A stretch of 64,000 nucleotides of DNA from Acinetobacter pittii ANC 4050 (GCF_000399685.1 NZ_KB976987.1:3081943-3145942), one strand, 5' to 3'; counted from the stretch's first letter, positions 12,467 through 22,910 are shown. Numbers and translations: made by a program. The notes: generated by a model not told the origin, from the sequence alone.

Positions 12467-14296
12467 ATGCCTGACTATCGTTCAAAAACATCGACACACG
12501 GAAGAAATATGGCTGGTGCACGTGGCTTATGGCGTGCAACAGGAATGAAAGATGAGGATTTCGGCAAACCGATTATTGCGGTGGTCAACTCATTTACTCA
12601 ATTTGTGCCGGGCCATGTACATCTTAAAGATCTAGGGCAGCTTGTCGCGGCAGAAATTCATGCAGCAGGTGGTGTTGCTAAAGAGTTCAATACGATTGCA
12701 GTTGATGACGGGATCGCAATGGGGCATGACGGCATGCTTTATTCACTTCCATCACGTGATTTGATTGCTGATTCAGTTGAATATATGGTGAATGCACACT
12801 GTGCAGATGCCATGGTTTGTATTTCAAACTGTGACAAGATCACTCCGGGAATGCTCATGGCTGCGATGCGCTTGAATATTCCTGTTGTTTTTGTGTCTGG
12901 CGGACCAATGGAAGCGGGTAAGGTCAAGTTCCGTGGTAATGAAAAAGCGATTGACCTTGTAGATGCAATGGTTGTTGCAGCTGATGAAAGTTATACAGAC
13001 GAAGAAGTTGAAGAATTTGAACGTTCGGCATGTCCAACCTGTGGTTCATGTTCAGGTATGTTCACTGCAAACTCGATGAACTGTTTAACAGAAGCTTTAG
13101 GTTTATCTTTACCAGGTAATGGTTCGATTGTTGCGACCCATGCAAACCGTAAAAAATTATTCTTAAAAGCAGGTCAGCTTATTGTTGAATTAGCTAAGCG
13201 CTATTACGAACAAAACGACGCAAGTATTTTACCTCGTTCGATTGCAACAAAGGCTGCATTTAAAAATGCGATGACCCTTGATATTGCAATGGGTGGTTCA
13301 ACCAATACTGTTCTACATTTATTGGCTGCGGCAAGTGAAGCAGAAGTTGATTTTACAATGGACGATATTGACGAGTTATCACGTCGAGTTCCTGTATTGT
13401 CGAAAGTAGCGCCTGCAAAACAAGACGTTCATATGGAAGATGTACACCGTGCCGGCGGTATTATGGCCATCTTGGGTGAGCTTGACCGCGCGAAGTTGCT
13501 TGATGTATCGGTGCCGACTGTACATGAGAAAACTTTAAAAGATGCATTAGATAAGTGGGACATTATTCGTACTGAAGATGCAGACGTTTACGAATTCTAT
13601 CGTTCATCTCCGGGTGGTGTTCCAACTCAAGTTGCGTTCTCTCAAAATCGTTACTATTCAACGTTAGATGGTGATCGTGAAAAAGGCGTGATCCGTAATG
13701 CAGAACATGCTTTCTCTAAAGATGGCGGTTTAGCAGTTCTATACGGCAACATTGCGCTTGATGGTTGTATCGTGAAAACTGCGGGTGTTGATGAATCGAT
13801 CTTGAAATTTACGGGTACAGCGCGTGTATTCGAGAGCCAAGATGCAGCTGTAGATGCAATTTTAGGTCATGACATTAAAGCTGGCGATGTGGTTGTAATT
13901 CGTTACGAAGGCCCACGTGGTGGTCCGGGTATGCAAGAAATGCTTTACCCAACCAGCTATCTTAAATCGAAAGGTTTAGGTAAAGACTGTGCATTAGTAA
14001 CAGATGGTCGTTTCTCTGGTGGTTCATCAGGTCTTTCGATTGGACACGTTTCACCAGAAGCGGCTGAAGGCGGTGCAATTGGTTTGGTTGAAGATGGTGA
14101 TACTATTGAAATCGATATTCCAAACCGTACCATTCACTTGAATATTGACGATGCGACTTTAGCGCATCGCCGTACAGTTCAAGAAGCGAAAGGCTGGCAT
14201 CCGAAAGAAGAACGTAAACGTAAAGTATCAAAAGCGTTAAAAGTTTATGCAATGCATACAACAAGTGCAGCGAAAGGAGCTGTACGCGTTCTATAA
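12467..14296 (+). CDS. ilvD: Dihydroxy-acid dehydratase
   Basis: 609 aa from the ATG at 12467. An in-frame TTG five codons earlier is a less likely start, and neither has a strong Shine-Dalgarno. The IlvD/EDD family enzyme dehydrates 2,3-dihydroxy-isovalerate and -methylvalerate to the 2-keto acids of valine and isoleucine synthesis. Fe-S ligand cysteines are seen in [10 protein letters not shown] and in [32 protein letters not shown] is the C-terminal family signature. Length matches the family. Monocistronic, with a strong terminator behind it. No other ilv/leu genes are here. Confidence 0.97.
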   Translation: MPDYRSKTSTHGRNMAGARGLWRATGMKDEDFGKPIIAVVNSFTQFVPGHVHLKDLGQLVAAEIHAAGGVAKEFNTIAVDDGIAMGHDGMLYSLPSRDLIADSVEYMVNAHCADAMVCISNCDKITPGMLMAAMRLNIPVVFVSGGPMEAGKVKFRGNEKAIDLVDAMVVAADESYTDEEVEEFERSACPTCGSCSGMFTANSMNCLTEALGLSLPGNGSIVATHANRKKLFLKAGQLIVELAKRYYEQNDASILPRSIATKAAFKNAMTLDIAMGGSTNTVLHLLAAASEAEVDFTMDDIDELSRRVPVLSKVAPAKQDVHMEDVHRAGGIMAILGELDRAKLLDVSVPTVHEKTLKDALDKWDIIRTEDADVYEFYRSSPGGVPTQVAFSQNRYYSTLDGDREKGVIRNAEHAFSKDGGLAVLYGNIALDGCIVKTAGVDESILKFTGTARVFESQDAAVDAILGHDIKAGDVVVIRYEGPRGGPGMQEMLYPTSYLKSKGLGKDCALVTDGRFSGGSSGLSIGHVSPEAAEGGAIGLVEDGDTIEIDIPNRTIHLNIDDATLAHRRTVQEAKGWHPKEERKRKVSKALKVYAMHTTSAAKGAVRVL

Positions 14297-14327
14297 AATA
14301 TTCAATTTTAATAATTGATTAGGAATC

Positions 14328-14376
14328 ATGCACCCTTTAACACGATGAATTGCTATCATGTTAAGGGTGCATTTTT
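14328..14376 (+). terminator. ilvD terminator
   Basis: A long hairpin whose arms (ATGCACCCTT..AACA and TGTTAAGGGTGCAT) pair with one bulged base, followed by TTTTT. Confidence 0.85.
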
Positions 14377-14554
14377 CATGTCTGGTAAAAAAAATCAGCT
14401 TGTAGAAAAAGGTGTTTTTAGATCATTCTATGGGTTTGCCATAAAATGGTGATAAAATCTTCACCTACGTAGAAACTTGCTAAAAACATGTCTTATTTTC
14501 TGCGTAAACTACGGTAGTTATATTTCATCTCGACTACTGTTTTACCTTGCACTA

Positions 14555-14576
14555 TGATCAAAATAATCTTTGATCA
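14555..14576. repeat. Inverted repeat upstream of the double thioredoxin-fold gene
   Basis: TGATCAAA and TTTGATCA are perfect 8-bp arms around a 6-bp centre, ending 32 bp before the next start codon. Position and symmetry suggest an operator, but the binding protein is unknown. No T-tract follows, so it is not a terminator. Confidence 0.5.
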
Positions 14577-14608
14577 CGCTTAGGATTTAATTTTTAGAGG
14601 CACAACTC

Positions 14609-15898
14609 ATGTCACTGCTACGCCGTTGGTTTGACCCTATTCGATCGAGCTGGTTTTACCAAAAGCCTTCTCGTCAAGCGGTGTTACCCACGGAAAATGG
14701 TTTAAGTATTTATTTACGACTTGATGATGTGTATAGCTATTTGGCTGTTCAGCAATTGTCTCAGCTAGATGAAATTTTAAGTGATGAACTTAAGCCTTTA
14801 AAAATAATTATTTCGCATACGGCTTCTGAACCTCCAAACAGCATGTCGCATGAAGAGTGGCAAAATTATTGTTTAAATGATGCCAAGATATTAGCCAAAC
14901 AACATCGTTTCGGTTTCGATGAATTTCCAGAAATCCCAAGCCCAGAATCTTTAAAACAAGCGGCAGTCATATTAAAAAGAACCCCATTACAAGGTCAGAA
15001 TTTCTTCCATTTACTAGAAGATATTTTCCACATGCTTTGGCAACAACAATATGGAAAGTTACGTACTTTACATGCCATGGCAGTTAAACATCAGCTTCCT
15101 CAACATTTCTCGGAACGTATTTTTACGGATGAGCCTGTACCTGCGGCATACTTTGAATTTGGTGGACGTAAATATCATGCAGTAGATGATTTACTACGTT
15201 TGACTCGTCGTTTGAAGCAGCAAAAGCTACTGACTGGTAATCCGATTTTTTTAATTAATCATATCGAATGGCGTGAACATTTGATTAACGATGCTGAGGC
15301 GCTTACCGAGATTCAGACGCTTCATCCTGAGCTTGATGTCTATATTGCTTTAGAAGACCCAATGAGTTGGTTGTTACTTGCTTATATCAAGGAAGAACTG
15401 GCCGATTATTATGATATTCAACTAAAAGTTTACCCTTTAAGTTATCAAGGTCGAGATTGGTTTGACTGGAGTTTGGCGACACGTGTTTCTAAAAGAACAG
15501 GTGTAGCCTTTACACCATTTTGTCGTCCTACCGAGGAAAGTACACTGGAAATGGCAAAGCTTTTCTATAGTGTGCAAGAAAATCAGCAAATCGATACGAT
15601 TTTTACGATCCTTCAAGCAGTTTGGACAAAAGGAAAAGATTTATCTTTCTTAAAGCATTTTCAACAGTTACAGCAACAGTTGGGAATTGAGCAGCTAACC
15701 GACCAAGATGTGCAATCTGTTTTGGCGCAAAATGATGCCTTGTGTAAAGATAAACATCAGCCTGATTTACCGGTTTTAGAATTGCGTATTGATGGCCAGA
15801 CTTATGTATTTAATAGCTTGTATCGTGTGTGGATGATTGAAAGTATTTTTAGCAATGTATTAGAAGAGAAATATAAAACAGCCTCAACTTTTAATTGA
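14609..15898 (+). CDS. Protein with two DsbA/HCCA-isomerase-like thioredoxin-fold domains
   Basis: 429 aa, no signal peptide. Two related halves: the first opens with YLRLDDVYSYLAVQQL (about residues 34-49), the second with YIALEDPMSWLLLAYI (about 245-260). Both resemble the start of 2-hydroxychromene-2-carboxylate isomerase/DsbA-like domains (D-x-x-S-x-L), each followed by a helical insertion (LEDIFHMLWQQQYGK; ILQAVWTKGKDLSFL). No CxxC motif is present, so disulphide exchange is unlikely and a glutathione-dependent or GST-kappa-like activity is more plausible. The substrate is unknown. AGAGG 8 bp before the ATG sets the start. Confidence 0.6.
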   Translation: MSLLRRWFDPIRSSWFYQKPSRQAVLPTENGLSIYLRLDDVYSYLAVQQLSQLDEILSDELKPLKIIISHTASEPPNSMSHEEWQNYCLNDAKILAKQHRFGFDEFPEIPSPESLKQAAVILKRTPLQGQNFFHLLEDIFHMLWQQQYGKLRTLHAMAVKHQLPQHFSERIFTDEPVPAAYFEFGGRKYHAVDDLLRLTRRLKQQKLLTGNPIFLINHIEWREHLINDAEALTEIQTLHPELDVYIALEDPMSWLLLAYIKEELADYYDIQLKVYPLSYQGRDWFDWSLATRVSKRTGVAFTPFCRPTEESTLEMAKLFYSVQENQQIDTIFTILQAVWTKGKDLSFLKHFQQLQQQLGIEQLTDQDVQSVLAQNDALCKDKHQPDLPVLELRIDGQTYVFNSLYRVWMIESIFSNVLEEKYKTASTFN

Positions 15899-15975
15899 GG
15901 CTCACTTCTAAAAACAAGAATAGGGCAGAACCTGTTTTTTCCGTAGCATAACCCTGTAGGAAACGGAGATAAACA

Positions 15976-16707
15976 GTGACATTTCTAGCAATTATTATGG
16001 TGGTGTTTGCCTTTGCAGGCATGATTAAAGGCATGATCGGTTTAGGGTTACCCGCAGTATCGATGGGTTTACTCACCATCGCAATGAGCCCTTTTCAGGC
16101 AGCATCTCTGCTTATTGTTCCCTCAATGGTCACCAATGTCTGGCAACTTTTTGCTGAAGGACATGTCTGGGCGTTTATTCGCCGTTTCTGGACGTTACTT
16201 GTCGGCATTATAGTAGGTTCAATATGGAGCTTTTTACCTACTTTAAGTCAAAGTCATGGGCATAGTAGTGAAATCTTATTAGGCTGTATGTTGGCCCTAT
16301 ATGGTCTCTATGGACTGTGCGTAAAGAAACTTCCACACTTAGGAAAGCATGAACGTTGGCTATCACCAATTATTGGATATATCGGTGGGGCAGTAACTGT
16401 AGCAACAGGTGTCATTATTATTCCAATCGTTCCTTATTTGCAGTCTTTACATTTAAAACGTGACGAGCTGGTTCAGGCTTTGGGATTAACCTTTACGGTG
16501 TCTACCATTTGTCTTGCAGTGTTTTTACACCATAACCCTATGTCGGGAATAACACTGGACTATCGTTTATCGTTTGCTGCATTGTTGGCAGCGCTCGTTG
16601 GAATGTGGGTGGGTAAAAAAATTCGTTACCGCTTAAATGAGCAAAAATTCCGTCGTATATTTTTTATAGGCTTGATGTCATTAGGTCTTTATATGGTTTT
16701 GCATTAA
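15976..16707 (+). CDS. TauE/SafE-family membrane permease
   Basis: 243 aa with about 7-8 hydrophobic segments. It has the family's opening (GMIKGMIGLGLPAVSMGLL) and a repeated second half around SPIIGYIGGAVTVATGV. The family exports sulfite, sulfoacetate and related organic anions; the substrate here cannot be told. The start is GTG, chosen because ACGGAG lies 7 bp upstream and the hydrophobic N-terminus begins there. The stop overlaps that of the convergent LysR gene by 3 bases. Confidence 0.8.
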   Translation: MTFLAIIMVVFAFAGMIKGMIGLGLPAVSMGLLTIAMSPFQAASLLIVPSMVTNVWQLFAEGHVWAFIRRFWTLLVGIIVGSIWSFLPTLSQSHGHSSEILLGCMLALYGLYGLCVKKLPHLGKHERWLSPIIGYIGGAVTVATGVIIIPIVPYLQSLHLKRDELVQALGLTFTVSTICLAVFLHHNPMSGITLDYRLSFAALLAALVGMWVGKKIRYRLNEQKFRRIFFIGLMSLGLYMVLH

Positions 16708-17606
16708 GCCAATTTTTCAGGACGATGCTGCAATAAAAAATCTGCAAACTGTTGGTAACTGCTAGGCAGCTGGTTGAAATTTTGGGTCGCCAAAAGCAGT
16801 TTACGATTTGCCCAAGCACCTTGCAGTTGAATGGAATGAAAATCATAGTTTGATTGCAAACGCTGTGCAGCACGAGCTGGCATAATCGCAATTCCAACGC
16901 CTTTGGCAACGACCTCACCAATCGCCCCAAAGTTAGGTAAGCGCAAACGGTACTGTATGTTAAAGCCTAATAACTTAGCTTGAGTTTCAATGGACTGTTG
17001 CAAAGAGTGATGGGACTTAAGACCAATAAAACCATAGCTTAAAGCCTCTACCAAGTTCAGTTCTTGATATTGAGCTAACTCATGCGTAGCAGGACAAATT
17101 AGAACTAATGGATCACTCGCAAATTCTTTCGTTTGCAAATGTCTGGTATCAAAAAAACTGGAGACCAGTCCAAGACTTGCTATACCTTGCGTGAGTGCAT
17201 CTACAATTTCCGAGCTTTCTGCCTCATGTAAATCAATATTCATTTCAGGATGAAGCACTAAATATTGAGGTAATAACGGAGGCAAATATTCGCTTTGTGC
17301 AGAAGAGTTACACCAAAGCGTTAATGACTCTGATGTAGGTGGCCTAAAGCGCTGCATTTCTTGTTCGAGTTGATCTTTTTGTGCTAAAAGCTGACGAGCA
17401 TGTTCTACAAACGCGTGTCCTGCTGTGGTGAGTTCTACGCCGGTAGTTTGGCGAATAAATAAGGGCGTTTCAAAATATTGTTCGAGTTTTTTAATACGTT
17501 CGCTGGCGGCTTGAAGTGAAATTGCAGAGCGGTCTGCACCTTTGGTTAGACTACCTGTAGAGACAATATGAAGAACCAGTTGTAAATCAAAAAAATCAAA
17601 ACGCAT
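16704..17606 (-). CDS. LysR-family transcriptional regulator
   Basis: 300 aa. The N-terminal winged helix-turn-helix (DLQLVLHIVSTGSLTKGADRS, residues 6-26, then SLQAASERIKKLEQYFETPLFIR) is followed by a periplasmic-binding-like effector domain from about 90. It lies downstream of and parallel to the RutG-like permease, with a terminator between them, and convergent with the TauE gene. Its target is not evident from divergent genes, since the nearest upstream gene runs in the same direction. Confidence 0.88.
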   Translation of the reverse strand: MRFDFFDLQLVLHIVSTGSLTKGADRSAISLQAASERIKKLEQYFETPLFIRQTTGVELTTAGHAFVEHARQLLAQKDQLEQEMQRFRPPTSESLTLWCNSSAQSEYLPPLLPQYLVLHPEMNIDLHEAESSEIVDALTQGIASLGLVSSFFDTRHLQTKEFASDPLVLICPATHELAQYQELNLVEALSYGFIGLKSHHSLQQSIETQAKLLGFNIQYRLRLPNFGAIGEVVAKGVGIAIMPARAAQRLQSNYDFHSIQLQGAWANRKLLLATQNFNQLPSSYQQFADFLLQHRPEKLA

Positions 17607-17654
17607 GACAGGAAACGTATTGAAGAGTAAAAAGTCATCATACTAAATCGTAAT

Positions 17655-17684
17655 GAAAAAAGGCAGCTTGCGCTGCCTTTTTGA
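17655..17684 (-). terminator. Terminator after the RutG-like permease
   Basis: AAAAAGGCAGC (17657-17667), loop TTGC, GCTGCCTTTTT (17672-17682). A/T tracts on both sides allow function in either direction; on the minus strand it ends permease transcription before the LysR gene. Confidence 0.85.
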
Positions 17685-17686
17685 AT

Positions 17687-18982
17687 TTAAGTTTTATCTT
17701 TTAAACTAAACAGCCAATTTAAAATAATGGCTGCAAAAGTTGCGGTACCAATACCACCTAAATTGAAATTACCGAACAATAATTCAAAGTTACCAGCACC
17801 TAAAATAATCGTGACTGAAGCAACAATTAGATTTTTATTGTTAGAAAAATCAACTTTGTTTTCGATCCAGATTTTGGCCCCAGCAATGGTAATTAAACCA
17901 AACACAACAATAGATGCGCCTGTTAAGACAGCACTTGGAATGGTACTAATTACCGCACCAAATTTTGGAGATAAACCTAAGAAAATTGCGAAGACACCTG
18001 CAATTACAAAAACAATGGTTGAGTACACACGAGTGACTGCCATAACTCCGATGTTTTCGCCGTAAGTGGTCATGCCCGGAGCACCGACACTACCAGATAG
18101 CGTTGTTGCTAAACCATCTGCAACAAATGCTTTGCCTAATTGTGGAGTCAGATTTTCACCAGTCATTGCGCCAACAGCTTTAATATGACCTAGGTTTTCT
18201 GCTACTAAAATAAGCGCAACTGGCGCAATAATTAGCATAGCCTTAGTGTCAAAAGTAGGATGTGAAAAGCTTGGAATTCCGAACCATGCAGCTTGTGAGA
18301 TCTGGCTAAAATCGATTGGTTTACCTAAACCTAGTCCATTGGTGGTGATGGCATAAATGACATAGGCCAAGATCAAACCAACCAACAGAAGTAGACGCTG
18401 CAATAAGCCACGCGTAAAGACTGCAATACTGCCCATACAAAGTACAGTAATCAAAGCCATCCACATTTCAAATGGTTGGCCTGCAACGCCTTTAATGGTA
18501 ACAGGTGCAAGGTTGAGACCAATAATCATCACAATGGCGCCAGTCACTACAGGCGGCATGAGTTTTTCAATCCAGCGCGTACCCGTAAGCATCACAATAA
18601 AACCGATGATGGCATAAAAAACACCACATGCTACGATTCCACCTAAAGCTATCGATAGATTTGGATTGGCACCCGAACCTGTAATATGCCCGGTTGCAGC
18701 TGCAACCACACCAATAAAGGCAAAACTTGATCCTAAATAACTCGGAACACGACCACCTGTAATTAAAAAGAACAGGATGGTACAGATTCCAGACATTAAA
18801 ATAGCAAGGTTAGGATTAAACCCCATGAGTAAAGGTGCTAAAACAGTTGCTCCAAACATGGCAAACGCATGTTGAATACCTAAAATAGCACTTTGAACGG
18901 GTGGGAGATATTCATTGGTAGAGACCGGCCGATGGTCAACATCACCTTGGTAAGGCTGCCATTTGGGAAACCAGTTGGACAT
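17687..18982 (-). CDS. rutG: Pyrimidine permease, RutG-like (NCS2 family)
   Basis: 431 aa, about 14 membrane segments. The NCS2 core is clear: QHAFAMFGATVLAPLLMG, ITGGRVPSYLGSSFAF, and the substrate-site segment LVAENLGHIKAVGAMTG followed by GAPGMTTYGENIGV. From memory, the sequence runs very close to E. coli RutG along its whole length, closer than to UraA, so proton-coupled uptake of uracil/thymine is likely. The other rut genes are not adjacent, so it probably acts as a stand-alone uracil permease. ATG start; monocistronic with its own terminator. Confidence 0.8.
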   Translation of the reverse strand: MSNWFPKWQPYQGDVDHRPVSTNEYLPPVQSAILGIQHAFAMFGATVLAPLLMGFNPNLAILMSGICTILFFLITGGRVPSYLGSSFAFIGVVAAATGHITGSGANPNLSIALGGIVACGVFYAIIGFIVMLTGTRWIEKLMPPVVTGAIVMIIGLNLAPVTIKGVAGQPFEMWMALITVLCMGSIAVFTRGLLQRLLLLVGLILAYVIYAITTNGLGLGKPIDFSQISQAAWFGIPSFSHPTFDTKAMLIIAPVALILVAENLGHIKAVGAMTGENLTPQLGKAFVADGLATTLSGSVGAPGMTTYGENIGVMAVTRVYSTIVFVIAGVFAIFLGLSPKFGAVISTIPSAVLTGASIVVFGLITIAGAKIWIENKVDFSNNKNLIVASVTIILGAGNFELLFGNFNLGGIGTATFAAIILNWLFSLKDKT

Positions 18983-19225
18983 AAAATAAGCTCATTATTT
19001 TTTAATTGGTGCAATGATACTCTTTCTTGAGAATGCATTTAATCTCTAGAGAGAGGTATGTATGTGAAAAGCAATTATTTTTTAACGATCGGTATAATTT
19101 TATGTTTTCTAAATATAAGGAATTAGTTATTTTTTTATCATAAAAATTAATTTTTTGATTTTAAAAAAAATATTATAAAAAATAGAAAATCGAGGAAAAT
19201 TTAAGAAAAATAGAGAACTTTGCAA

Positions 19226-19257
19226 GTAAAAAGCAGCACATCATGATGCACTGCTTT
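19226..19257 (-). terminator. ppc terminator
   Basis: AAAGCAG...CTGCTTT arms with an inner CATCATGATG palindrome lie 24 bp after the ppc stop. On the minus strand the stem is followed by TTTTTAC. Confidence 0.7.
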
Positions 19258-19280
19258 ATAAAACAATCGGTAAAATCAGT

Positions 19281-21965
19281 TTAGCCTGTATTACGTAAAC
19301 CAGCCGCGATACCTGCAATACTCACCATAAGTGCATGGTCAACAGGGGTATTCTCTGCCTGACGTTCAGCGAGATAATCACGACGACGTTTCATGAGTTC
19401 AGCTTGTAAAAGATGTAAAGGGAGTAAGTAGGGTTTACGGACCTGCATAGACTGATCGAGAACTTCATTATTGCTAAGAAGCTTTGATTCATCTTTTAAT
19501 GCAAGCAAGGTTTCAACAGCATCTTTTAGACGTTGACGTAATTGGTTGCCAAGAACTTTCAAATCTTCATCTTCAGTCAGATGAGACTCGTAATAGAGTG
19601 CAATATTGGCATCGGCTTTAGACAATACCATTTCCAGCATATCAATGAGTGTTTGGAAATAAGGCCATTGCTGGAGCATTTCATCAAGGGTTGCTTTTTG
19701 CTGATCAGCAATCACTTCATTAATTGCTGCACCAGTACCTAGCCATGCAGGTAACATCAAACGGATTTGTGTCCAAGCAAATACCCATGGAATCGCACGT
19801 AAAGACTCGATGCCGCCACTCACTTTTCGTTTTGCAGGACGTGAGCCTAAAGGCAACATTTGTAATTCAAGTTCAGGGGTAACCGTACGTAAATACTTCA
19901 CGAAGTGTGGGTTTTCACGAACTGTTTGACGGTAGACCTTAACAGAATGATCAGTCATGCGGTTCATGAGTTCACGCCACTCAGTTTTGGGCTCTGGTGG
20001 CGGTAATAAGGTCGCTTCAAGTGTTGCTGCGGTATAGATCTCAAGGTTTTGCATAGCAATGCCTTCTAGACCAAATTTAAAGCGGATCATTTCCCCTTGT
20101 TCCGTGACACGGATTGCACCAGAAATTGAACCTGGCGGCTGTGAAAATAGTGCCTGTTGTGTTGGAGCACCACCACGACTAATTGAGCCACCACGGCCGT
20201 GGAACAGCGTTAACTGTATGCCGTGTGTTTGAGCAATTGCTGTTAGCTCTTCTTGAGCACGATATTGCGCCCAGTTGGCAGACATGAAACCCGCATCTTT
20301 TGCAGAGTCGGAGTAACCAATCATGACTTCGTGTTTACCCTGAATGTGCTGTTTGTACCAATGCATATTGAACAGCGTATTCATGGTCGTTGCAGCGCCA
20401 TCTAAATCTTTTAAAGTTTCAAACAGAGGAACTACACGTAAAGGATGTTGAATGCCAGCTTCTTTTTGCAATAACAATACAGCCAAAACATCACTTGGAT
20501 ATTCAGCCATAGAAATAATATAAGCCCCTAAAGACTCAGGTGGTTGGTCTGCCAAAGTACGCATGGTTGCAAATACTTCTTGAACATCTGGGTGACCAAT
20601 CAAACTACCTTCAGGTTCATTAATGTATTTCGGTAGAAGTGGGCGTTTGCTTTGTAATTCCTGAATGAGGAAGTTTTGGCGCGCTTGTTCGGTCCATGAC
20701 TCAAAATTACCTAAACCTAAATATTCGGTAATTGCTGAAATCGCTTGACGATGACGACCTGATTCTTGGCGAATATCAAGTTTAAGTAGTTCAATACCAA
20801 AACAGTTCACACGGTAAATAAAGTCGAGTAGTTGACCATTCGCAATTTCAGGCAGATTACTGTCGATTAAAGAGCGATAGCACAACAATAGTGGCTGTAA
20901 AAGCTCATCTTTGCTTTTAATGACATTGCTGTCGTCTGCTTCTAAACCTTGTAAACGCTGAGCTAACCAGTGGCGGGTCGCTTTTAAACGTTCTCGTGTT
21001 GTACGTAAATACTCACGATAAGGTTCGGCATGGTGACTACCAATGGCCTGAATCATTTCTTCAGAACACGTCTGGATTGAAAGTTCCCAACGTAAGTTTT
21101 CGATATCTCTTAGGTAGAGGTCAGCAGCCTGCCAGCGTGATAACCAGAGCACTTCTTGGGTAATTTGATGTGTAACATTTGGATTACCATCACGGTCTCC
21201 ACCCATCCAAGATGCAAAACGTACTGGTGCAATGTTCAGTGGTAAATTGAGTTGGCAATTTTCTTGAACCAACTCATTTAATTCGCGAATGAATTTAGGT
21301 ACAGCATTCCAAAGTGTTTGCTCAATTGTGGCAAAACCCCATTTTGCTTCATCGACTGGAGTAGGGCGATGCTGCCTGATTTCATCCGTTTGCCATGCCG
21401 AACTAATTTGTTGCTTTAAGTTGGCAAGTGCATTTTGACGTTCGCGTGGCGTGAGTTTTTGCTGATCAAGCTGCGATAGGCAAGCATTAATATCATCATA
21501 TTTTTGGATCAGGGTACGACGGCTCACTTCTGTTGGATGCGCTGTAAGTACCAGTTCAATCTTAAGATCACAAATTTGCTGGAACAGTTTTTCTGTTGAA
21601 ATACTTTTATCTTTAAATTTTTGAAATAAGTGAACAAGGGGGTTCGGAGAGTTTGCATCCGGATCAAATTCTGCCTGTCTGCGGCTACGCACTACATGAT
21701 ATTGCTCAGCAATATTGGCAAAATTTAGGAAATGAGAAAACGCGCGGGTAAGAGGAAGTAACTCTTCATCGGGCAGTTCTAAAAATAATTGTTCTAGTTG
21801 CTTTTCGGCTTCAGCTTGACCATCACGTGCACCTTTGGCAAGAGCACGGATTTGCTCGATCTGATTAAACAGTTCTTGTCCTGCATGTTGTTTTAGGGTT
21901 TCACCTAACAAGTTGCCAAGTAAGCGGACATCCTCACGCAGTGGCGCATCGATTTGCTGAACCAT
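19281..21965 (-). CDS. ppc: Phosphoenolpyruvate carboxylase
   Basis: 894 aa, full length. It carboxylates PEP to oxaloacetate, replenishing the TCA cycle. The catalytic histidine motif VLTAHPTEV (about 139-147), the MGGDRDGNP motif (about 238-246), the glycine loop FHGRGGSISRGGAPT and the C-terminal GLRNTG are all present. CAGGAGAAA precedes the ATG. It stands alone between two terminators or gaps, so its regulation is not visible here. Confidence 0.98.
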   Translation of the reverse strand: MVQQIDAPLREDVRLLGNLLGETLKQHAGQELFNQIEQIRALAKGARDGQAEAEKQLEQLFLELPDEELLPLTRAFSHFLNFANIAEQYHVVRSRRQAEFDPDANSPNPLVHLFQKFKDKSISTEKLFQQICDLKIELVLTAHPTEVSRRTLIQKYDDINACLSQLDQQKLTPRERQNALANLKQQISSAWQTDEIRQHRPTPVDEAKWGFATIEQTLWNAVPKFIRELNELVQENCQLNLPLNIAPVRFASWMGGDRDGNPNVTHQITQEVLWLSRWQAADLYLRDIENLRWELSIQTCSEEMIQAIGSHHAEPYREYLRTTRERLKATRHWLAQRLQGLEADDSNVIKSKDELLQPLLLCYRSLIDSNLPEIANGQLLDFIYRVNCFGIELLKLDIRQESGRHRQAISAITEYLGLGNFESWTEQARQNFLIQELQSKRPLLPKYINEPEGSLIGHPDVQEVFATMRTLADQPPESLGAYIISMAEYPSDVLAVLLLQKEAGIQHPLRVVPLFETLKDLDGAATTMNTLFNMHWYKQHIQGKHEVMIGYSDSAKDAGFMSANWAQYRAQEELTAIAQTHGIQLTLFHGRGGSISRGGAPTQQALFSQPPGSISGAIRVTEQGEMIRFKFGLEGIAMQNLEIYTAATLEATLLPPPEPKTEWRELMNRMTDHSVKVYRQTVRENPHFVKYLRTVTPELELQMLPLGSRPAKRKVSGGIESLRAIPWVFAWTQIRLMLPAWLGTGAAINEVIADQQKATLDEMLQQWPYFQTLIDMLEMVLSKADANIALYYESHLTEDEDLKVLGNQLRQRLKDAVETLLALKDESKLLSNNEVLDQSMQVRKPYLLPLHLLQAELMKRRRDYLAERQAENTPVDHALMVSIAGIAAGLRNTG

Positions 21966-22136
21966 GCTATTTTTCTCCTGTTCTTATTCTTATCGAATAT
22001 AGCGCGATTAGCGAACATTCCAAGCTTTGAGCGTAAGAAAATGTGAATTTTTGCTTAAAAAATAACATTTAATTCGCATGTTGAGGCTGAAAAGATGACA
22101 TGCACTTAGCACAACTTTTGACAATCGGACTTTGGT

Positions 22137-22760
22137 TTAATTCTGGTATTTGAGCAAGAATAAATGAATTGCATCTTGAATAATTTGTTCAAGCTCGTGC
22201 GCATTGGGTACAGCAATGATCCCCAGTAAAACCTTCTGGTGACGTACACCAAGCAATAAAGACAAAAGAAGCTCGGTTTGATAGGTTGGGTGATCGGTTT
22301 GAATAAAACCTAATTGAGCCGCTTTTTGCAAAAACTCAGTTAACTGATTTTGCAGTCGCGTATGTGATGCATCAAAAAACTGTAGGGCGAGTGGACTTTG
22401 TTCTGCTGCAAGTTCAAATAAAACATGTTCAAGTTTAAGTGCCTCAGGTGAGTAAATAATTTGCAAGGCGCGTGAACAAACAATAAAAAGGGCTTGATAA
22501 AAATCTGCCGATGCATCTAATTCAAATTGTTTAGTACACAGTGTCTCTTCACAGGTTTCTGTAATCGCACAGATAAACAAGTTGGCTTTGTCTTGAAAGT
22601 GGTTATAGACCGTCAGCTTAGTTACACCTGCTTCCTGTGCAATCTGGTTCATGCTGGTACCGTGATAGCCAGATTTCAAAAAAATAGCTTTAGCGGCTTG
22701 TAAAATACGAGCACGTTTTTCTAGATCTTTCGGGCGACCACTTTGATTAACTGTTTGCAC
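22137..22760 (-). CDS. TetR-family repressor of the adjacent RND pump
   Basis: 207 aa. The N-terminal TetR helix-turn-helix (ILQAAKAIFLKSGYHGTSMN, then IAQEAGVTKLTVYNHFQDKANLF) is followed by an all-helical ligand domain. The start is GTG, selected because AGAGGA lies 5 bp upstream and because the next Met (in the HTH) is far too late. It is divergent from the MFP/RND operon, with a near-perfect 28-bp palindrome in the gap, so autorepression plus repression of the pump is the expected arrangement. Confidence 0.88.
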   Translation of the reverse strand: MQTVNQSGRPKDLEKRARILQAAKAIFLKSGYHGTSMNQIAQEAGVTKLTVYNHFQDKANLFICAITETCEETLCTKQFELDASADFYQALFIVCSRALQIIYSPEALKLEHVLFELAAEQSPLALQFFDASHTRLQNQLTEFLQKAAQLGFIQTDHPTYQTELLLSLLLGVRHQKVLLGIIAVPNAHELEQIIQDAIHLFLLKYQN

Positions 22761-22812
22761 AAAATCCTCTAAATAATAATTTTAAAAAATAAACACTTAT
22801 ATGTTTTTCTTT

Positions 22813-22840
22813 AATTAATGTACCCATGGGTATATTAATT
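22813..22840. promoter_or_regulatory. TetR-type operator between regulator and efflux operon
   Basis: A 28-bp palindrome centred on CCATGG (22826/22827). The core TACCCATGGGTA is perfect, and the outer AATTAAT/ATTAATT arms add to 13 of 14 matched pairs, with a single mismatch at 22820. It lies midway between the divergent start codons (22760 and 22911). Confidence 0.8.
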
Positions 22841-22910
22841 GAAAAATAAACGAACTATGATGCAAGCATATTGTGCCTTAAAAAATCAGTTTGAATAAGA
22901 GCGATAAGAT

